Origin: Bacillus sp. OV322
GTDB taxonomy: Bacteria > Bacillota > Bacilli > Bacillales > DSM-1321
Reading direction: 5' to 3'
Length of the DNA: 64,000 nucleotides
Assembly: GCF_900112495.1 (NCBI RefSeq)
Contig: NZ_FOMA01000010.1
Span: forward strand, 1 to 64,000
Position numbers and translations under genes: made by a program. Positions 60,722 through 64,000 of this stretch are shown in pieces. Within the stretch, counting starts at the first letter, position 1, and every line of letters starts with the position of its first letter. The notes under the pieces were generated by a model that had not been told where the DNA came from, ran no database searches, and saw only the letters and a program-made list of their open reading frames with translations.

Positions 60722-61524
60722 ATCATCACATGGATCACGCTAGCGGCAGCTCACTTGGAATTATCTTTCCGATGTTTCTCATCGTTCTCTTCTCGTTTTT
60801 GTATATGGGTGCGGCCTATGTATTGAAACGCCGCAAGCAGCTGCGTCAATGGCCGCTGCACCGCAGTATTCTTTGGATTCTTGGTGTATTTTGTGCCATT
60901 TTTGCTGTCGATGGACCTCTGGCAGAACGGGCACATACTGATTTTAACTGCCATATGACTGCCCATCTCCTTCTTGGGATGCTTGCGCCACTGCTTATTG
61001 CTCTGTCAGCTCCTATGACTCTTTTGCTGCGCACAGTCAAGGTTACTTTTGCGCGAAGGCTTACACGGGTTATGAAAATTAATGTCGTCCACCTGTTCGT
61101 TCATCCCGTTGTGGCTGCTGTCCTTAATATTGGCGGCCTCTGGCTGCTTTACACGACAAACTTATACTCAGTAATGCACAAGAATATGATATGGTATGTT
61201 GTCATACATATGCACATCTTCATCTCCGGGTATCTTTTCACCGTTTCCATGATTTATATGGATCCGGTCAGCCGCAGATACCCATTTGCTTATCGTTCAA
61301 TAGTATTAGTGCTGGCTTCCGCTGGACACGGGATTTTATCAAAGTACATCTATGCAAATCCGCCCGCTGGTGTAGAGGCAGCCCAGGCAAAAACAGGGGG
61401 GATGCTCATGTACTATGGCGGGGATGCAATTGATCTCATCCTGATTTTTATTTTTTGCCTGCAATGGTTTAGAGCCACGCGACCTAAAGCATTTGCATCG
61501 GTAAGCAGGGAGACTTCTTTATAA
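60718..61524 (+). CDS. CtaG-like cytochrome c oxidase assembly membrane protein (caa3_CtaG)
   Basis: 268 residues with about seven membrane helices. Histidines expected for caa3_CtaG proteins are present: C-H-M-T-A-H-L-L-L-G-M near residue 78 and H-M-H-I-F-I-S-G near 163. The N-terminus has H-H-M-D-H. In Bacillus CtaG is needed for caa3 oxidase assembly, probably in copper delivery. GTG start overlapping the DUF2243 stop. It is not beside ctaBCDEF here, so it may be a second copy. Confidence 0.88.
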   Translation: MNHHMDHASGSSLGIIFPMFLIVLFSFLYMGAAYVLKRRKQLRQWPLHRSILWILGVFCAIFAVDGPLAERAHTDFNCHMTAHLLLGMLAPLLIALSAPMTLLLRTVKVTFARRLTRVMKINVVHLFVHPVVAAVLNIGGLWLLYTTNLYSVMHKNMIWYVVIHMHIFISGYLFTVSMIYMDPVSRRYPFAYRSIVLVLASAGHGILSKYIYANPPAGVEAAQAKTGGMLMYYGGDAIDLILIFIFCLQWFRATRPKAFASVSRETSL

Positions 61525-61528
61525 AGTA

Positions 61529-61566
61529 AAAACAGCAGCCCTCCAAAAAAATGGAGGGCTGCTTGT
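61529..61566 (+). terminator. Terminator after the ctaG-like gene
   Basis: AGCAGCCCTCCA pairs with TGGAGGGCTGCT, followed by TG and a weak T run; strong stem. Confidence 0.75.
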
Positions 61567-61598
61567 GCGCATATAGAACTTTACTGCTTTATCGTAAT

Positions 61599-61626
61599 AA
61601 GGAAGCTGCAGGTTTTCTGCAGCTTC
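61599..61626 (-). terminator. Terminator after csbD
   Basis: GAAGCTGCAG-GTTTT-CTGCAGCTTC; on the minus strand it is followed by CTTATT. It lies just past the csbD stop. Confidence 0.65.
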
Positions 61627-61644
61627 ATAGTGTATGGTTTAGTA

Positions 61645-61809
61645 TTAATCTTTCAGTTTGCCAATTCCTTCTTGGATTTCGCCTTTTAACTTATCTTTCT
61701 TGCCTTCGCCCTGCATTCTTTTATCATCGCTGGCATTGCCCATTTGGTCCTTGGCTTCACCTTTGACTTTATTTACAGTACCTTTGACTTTATCAGATAA
61801 ACCGCTCAT
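61645..61809 (-). CDS. CsbD-family general stress protein (54 aa)
   Basis: 54 residues, hydrophilic and Lys/Gly-rich, with K-V-K-G-x-x-N-K-V-K-G-E-A-K-D near the start and K-K-D-K-L-K-G-E-I-Q-E. This is the CsbD family, a small protein of unknown role in the sigma-B regulon of Bacillus. AAGGAGGAAG precedes the ATG. A sigma-B-type promoter lies 35 nt upstream. Single gene. Confidence 0.92.
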   Translation of the reverse strand: MSGLSDKVKGTVNKVKGEAKDQMGNASDDKRMQGEGKKDKLKGEIQEGIGKLKD

Positions 61810-61843
61810 CTTTATCTTCCTCCTTCATTGGTTTACTTGTTAT

Positions 61844-61868
61844 TTACCCGCAGAGGAGTCTGTTAAAC
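61844..61868 (-). promoter_or_regulatory. Sigma-B-type promoter of csbD
   Basis: On the minus strand GTTTAA (61868-61863), 13-nt spacer, GGGTAA (61849-61844), a near-perfect sigma-B promoter. Confidence 0.88.
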
Positions 61869-61872
61869 AAAA

Positions 61873-62628
61873 TTATGATGCCATTTCTTTCCTGGAATGT
61901 TCTTCAATAAAGCGAAGCGTATTTTTGATAATGTGTTCCTTATCATAATCAAGGGAGGCCACATGGTAAGACTGTTTAAGGGCGATGAGTTCTTTTTCAG
62001 GCGATGCAGCCTGATCATAAAGATAAAATGAACATTCTGCCGGAACCACATGGTCTTCAACCGAATAAAACAGAAGCAGCGGACAGGTTGTTTTTTTAAC
62101 GTTTTCACTAGTCTGATCCATAAGTGACAGCAGCTGCTTGACTGAGTTCAGCGGCACTTCTGGATAGGTGATTTCTTTTGCAGATGGATCCTTGATATCT
62201 GGTGAGCCATCCGGGACGAAAAGGGGGGACTGGACTTTTCGGTATTGCTCATATTGAGGCACCTTTAAAGCTGCATTAACTGTAATGACGCCATCACAGT
62301 TTGTCTTGGAAGCCAAATCAATGGCCAGAGCCCCGCCCATGGACTGTCCCAGGATATAAACTCTGCTGCAGGTTTGCTGAAGAACGCAGTAGGCGTCTTC
62401 CAGGTTTTGAATCCAATCCTGATAAGAACAGACTTTCAGGTCGCTTGCAGCAGATCCGTGCCCTTTTAAACGGGGTGCATAAACCGTATATCCCTTCTCG
62501 GCAAACTGGCTCCCTAAGTATTCAACACTCTGAGGAGTCCCATTAAAACCATGGCAAATTAAAATTCCTGTAGAATTGCCGGGATGGAAAAAGGATTCAG
62601 CACCAGGAATAACTGGGGATAATGACAT
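61873..62628 (-). CDS. Carboxylesterase/monoacylglycerol lipase-like hydrolase
   Basis: 251 residues, alpha/beta hydrolase of the Est30/YvaK type. The oxyanion text G-I-L-I-C-H-G-F-N-G-T-P is near residue 22. The nucleophile elbow G-Q-S-M-G-G has Ser96. The acid D is in S-V-E-D-H-V and the catalytic His in S-Y-H-V-A. Cytoplasmic esterase with short- or medium-chain acyl substrates in the family. AGGAG precedes the ATG. Transcription appears to be under a terminator preceded by an S-box-like fold, which is unusual for this enzyme type. Confidence 0.92.
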   Translation of the reverse strand: MSLSPVIPGAESFFHPGNSTGILICHGFNGTPQSVEYLGSQFAEKGYTVYAPRLKGHGSAASDLKVCSYQDWIQNLEDAYCVLQQTCSRVYILGQSMGGALAIDLASKTNCDGVITVNAALKVPQYEQYRKVQSPLFVPDGSPDIKDPSAKEITYPEVPLNSVKQLLSLMDQTSENVKKTTCPLLLFYSVEDHVVPAECSFYLYDQAASPEKELIALKQSYHVASLDYDKEHIIKNTLRFIEEHSRKEMAS

Positions 62629-62650
62629 GCGAAAAACTCCTTTCTAATAT

Positions 62651-62688
62651 AAAAAACTTTCCTTGCCCGGCTGCAAAGAAAGTTTTTT
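62651..62688 (-). terminator. Terminator in the esterase leader
   Basis: On the minus strand AAAAACTTTC-TTGC pairs with GCAA-GGAAAGTTTTT and is followed by TTTAT. It lies 22 nt before the esterase start codon, so it must be bypassed for expression. Confidence 0.88.
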
Positions 62689-62793
62689 AGACAAATCTTA
62701 TCAGCCAAAGCAAATATGCTTTGCTGGTAGGAGCACCTTTCATGAGGATGCTGTGAAGTCATAGAGCCAGATCTCTCGTTCACTCGTGATAAT
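62689..62793 (-). promoter_or_regulatory. Divergent S-box (SAM-I-like) riboswitch candidate upstream of the esterase
   Basis: Read on the minus strand: P1 TTATCA/TGATAA (62792-62787 with 62703-62698); P2 GTGAA/TTCAC enclosing CGAGAGATCTGGCTCTATGA; a GCATCC strand; a short P3 CCT/AGG; GGTGCTCCTACCAGC; P4 CAGCAAAGCA/TGCTTTGGCTG. Order, spacing and the texts CTGGC-C-TATGA, GCA-CC and GGTGCT match the S-box. Several core positions differ from canonical copies (GCATCC for GCAACC, GGTGCTCCTACC for GGTGCTAATTCC). An intrinsic terminator follows. Confidence 0.7.
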
Positions 62794-62971
62794 GGTATAT
62801 GAAGTTTATATTAACTATTCTTATTAATTTACTTGGTTTTATAATAACACGATATGATTTTCTCCGTCAACCGTTCCCTTTTTTTCTGTAAAATCTTGTT
62901 CTGAATTCTTTTTGTAGACATAATTTAGAAGGACCAGCCGGAAATTTTTTATTGAGAATTTTAAAAAAATA

Positions 62972-63000
62972 TTGACTTATCTCATAAGTCTGCCTAATAT
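62972..63000 (+). promoter_or_regulatory. Sigma-A promoter of the metN unit
   Basis: TTGACT (62972-62977), 17-nt spacer, TAATAT (62995-63000), 41 nt before the S-box. Confidence 0.8.
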
Positions 63001-63040
63001 TGTAGTTACAAATTAAAAAACAATTGAATAAATGCTATTA

Positions 63041-63222
63041 CTTATCCAGAGAGGTGGAGGGACTGGCCCTGCGAAACCTCGGCAACGGGTTTGCTGCTTA
63101 TTGCAAATACCGTGCTAATTCCTGCAAATCGGTACAATCGGTTTGAAAGATAAGAAGTAGATCGGCTTATACATATAAACCCTTCTTCTTATCTGTCATG
63201 GATAAAAGAAGGGTTTTTTCGT
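63041..63222 (+). promoter_or_regulatory. Canonical S-box (SAM-I) riboswitch with terminator
   Basis: Aptamer with P1 CTTATC/GATAAG (63041-63046 and 63149-63154), the S-box core GAGGTGGAGGGACTGGCC, GCGAAACCTCGGCAAC, and CGTGCTAATTCCTGC. The terminator stem ACCCTTCTT/AAGAAGGGT followed by TTTTTTC ends near 63220. High S-adenosylmethionine should stop transcription of the methionine importer. Confidence 0.97.
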
Positions 63223-63316
63223 TTCCGGGAGATTGATGAAAGGGGCGTCTTATATGTATATTTCTGATTAAACTTATAAGAATAATTGGTTAATTGCGCC
63301 GTAGGAGGAATTAAAA

Positions 63317-64000
63317 TTGATTGAAATCAAAAATGTTTCAAAGGTTTATCAGGGAAAAACCCCTATTCATGCACTAAATAATATTTCTCTGACAATAGAT
63401 AAGGGAAATATATTTGGAATCATAGGATTTTCAGGAGCAGGAAAAAGCACGTTAATAAGATGTCTTAATCGGTTAGAGGAACCGACAGAAGGAACAATCA
63501 GCATTGATGGATTGGACTTGATGTCATTGAATGAAAGTGAGCTTAGGAAAACACGCAGGGAAATTGGGATGATTTTTCAGCATTTTAACCTGCTTTCTGC
63601 TAAAACCGTTTTTGACAATATTGCAATGCCGCTATATCTACAGGGAAAAAAGAAGCGGGATGTTCAAAAAAAGGTGCTGGATCTCATTGAATTTGTTGGA
63701 CTAAGCGGAAAGGAAAATGTTTATCCGGGCCACCTGTCTGGCGGACAAAAACAGCGTGTCGGAATCGCCAGGGCCCTTGTGACAGATCCCCAGATCCTGC
63801 TTTGCGATGAAGCAACATCTGCATTGGATCCAGAAACAACAAGAAATGTTCTTGAGCTGTTAAGAAAGGTGAATAAAGCTTACAGCATTACCATTGTCCT
63901 GATTACACATGAAATGAGTGTGATTCGTGATTTATGTGACAAGGTGGCGGTAATTGACGACGGGGAAATCGTTGAAGAAGGGACAGTTTATGATGTGTTT
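63317..64000 (+). CDS. metN: Methionine ABC transporter ATPase MetN (partial, cut by window end)
   Basis: The first 228 codons are present. Walker [10 protein letters not shown] (about residues 38-46), Q-loop text M-I-F-Q-H-F-N-L-L, signature L-S-G-G-Q-K-Q-R (about 141-148), Walker [12 protein letters not shown] and switch I-T-H-E-M are all typical of MetN. The C-terminal ACT-like regulatory domain lies beyond the window. The TTG start follows TAGGAGGAA. The canonical S-box in its leader supports uptake of methionine as substrate; metI and metQ are expected next. Confidence 0.96.
   Translation, partial: MIEIKNVSKVYQGKTPIHALNNISLTIDKGNIFGIIGFSGAGKSTLIRCLNRLEEPTEGTISIDGLDLMSLNESELRKTRREIGMIFQHFNLLSAKTVFDNIAMPLYLQGKKKRDVQKKVLDLIEFVGLSGKENVYPGHLSGGQKQRVGIARALVTDPQILLCDEATSALDPETTRNVLELLRKVNKAYSITIVLITHEMSVIRDLCDKVAVIDDGEIVEEGTVYDVF

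Larger units (their letters stand above)
62629..63316. other. Divergent regulatory region with two S-box-like leaders
   Basis: No protein gene in 688 nt. On the minus strand it has a variant S-box and terminator for the esterase (62651-62793). On the plus strand it has a promoter, a canonical S-box and a terminator for metN (62972-63222). The stretch 62794-62971 is AT-rich and presumably holds the esterase promoter. Confidence 0.75.

Overview
The window looks like a chromosomal segment of a spore-forming, low-GC Firmicute of the family Bacillaceae. Evidence: an rRNA operon end with a Bacillus-type tRNA string, sigW-rsiW, cdaA-cdaR-glmM, a glmS ribozyme, a gerA-type germination operon, a Spo0E-like phosphatase, YhfH, T-box and S-box leaders, and sigma-B and sigma-W promoter motifs. 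Genus is an inference: the B. cereus-style RsbK/RsbM/RsbY module and the ISL3-like short repeats would suit a Cytobacillus/Mesobacillus/Bacillus sensu lato strain. I see no prophage, CRISPR array, complete insertion sequence or recognisable defence island.

Layout. 1-1510: 3' end of 23S rRNA, 5S rRNA (with a possible promoter of its own) and ten tRNAs, closed by a terminator. 1680-9277: a tiny Spo0E-like phosphatase, then sigW-rsiW, cdaA-cdaR-glmM and glmS under its self-cleaving ribozyme; this block joins envelope stress, c-di-AMP synthesis and amino-sugar supply for peptidoglycan. 9355-14775: small genes and a three-gene spore germinant receptor (A-C-B order). 15004-28138: lipid kinase, tRNA hydroxylase TrhO, a ring-opening dioxygenase, a sensory STAS protein, an Na+/H+ antiporter, NAD(P)HX repair, T-box-controlled BrnQ, a family S13 D-Ala-D-Ala carboxypeptidase and a CPBP protease. 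28374-32727: XRE-cupin regulator plus potABCD polyamine importer. 32835-43070: stress protein, MarR-MMPL exporter pair, FtsH-like protease paralog, peptide deformylase, SGNH hydrolase, and a divergent DHA2 exporter/MarR pair with a palindromic operator. 43231-47165: Fur-controlled efeOBU iron uptake. 47247-54137: DUF4395 protein, standalone murE, a mini zinc-ribbon protein, a CNNM/CorC protein and mprF. 54342-59206: hybrid kinase, CheR-like methyltransferase and response-regulator PP2C phosphatase, matching the RsbK-RsbM-RsbY route to sigma-B. 59638-64000: an AT-rich orphan membrane gene, DUF2243 plus CtaG-like pair, csbD, an esterase, and metN (cut by the window end) behind a canonical S-box.

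Most interesting items. (1) A divergent S-box-like RNA with its own terminator precedes the esterase on the minus strand (62651-62793). It keeps the S-box architecture but changes bases in the presumed ligand pocket, and lies back to back with the canonical S-box of metN. (2) A short GC-rich repeat at 18113-18341 has about 23-bp terminal inverted repeats and a perfect 8-bp target duplication, so it is a MITE with ISL3-like ends; a second, inverted copy lies at 37172-37352 and a truncated copy forms the 3' end of an orphan gene at 60040. (3) A region at 51291-51517 between the CNNM gene and mprF can form mutually exclusive hairpins and carries a well-placed mini-ORF and a terminator. (4) The sigma-B kinase module occurs with two sigma-B-type promoters (csbD, ytxH-like) in the same window.
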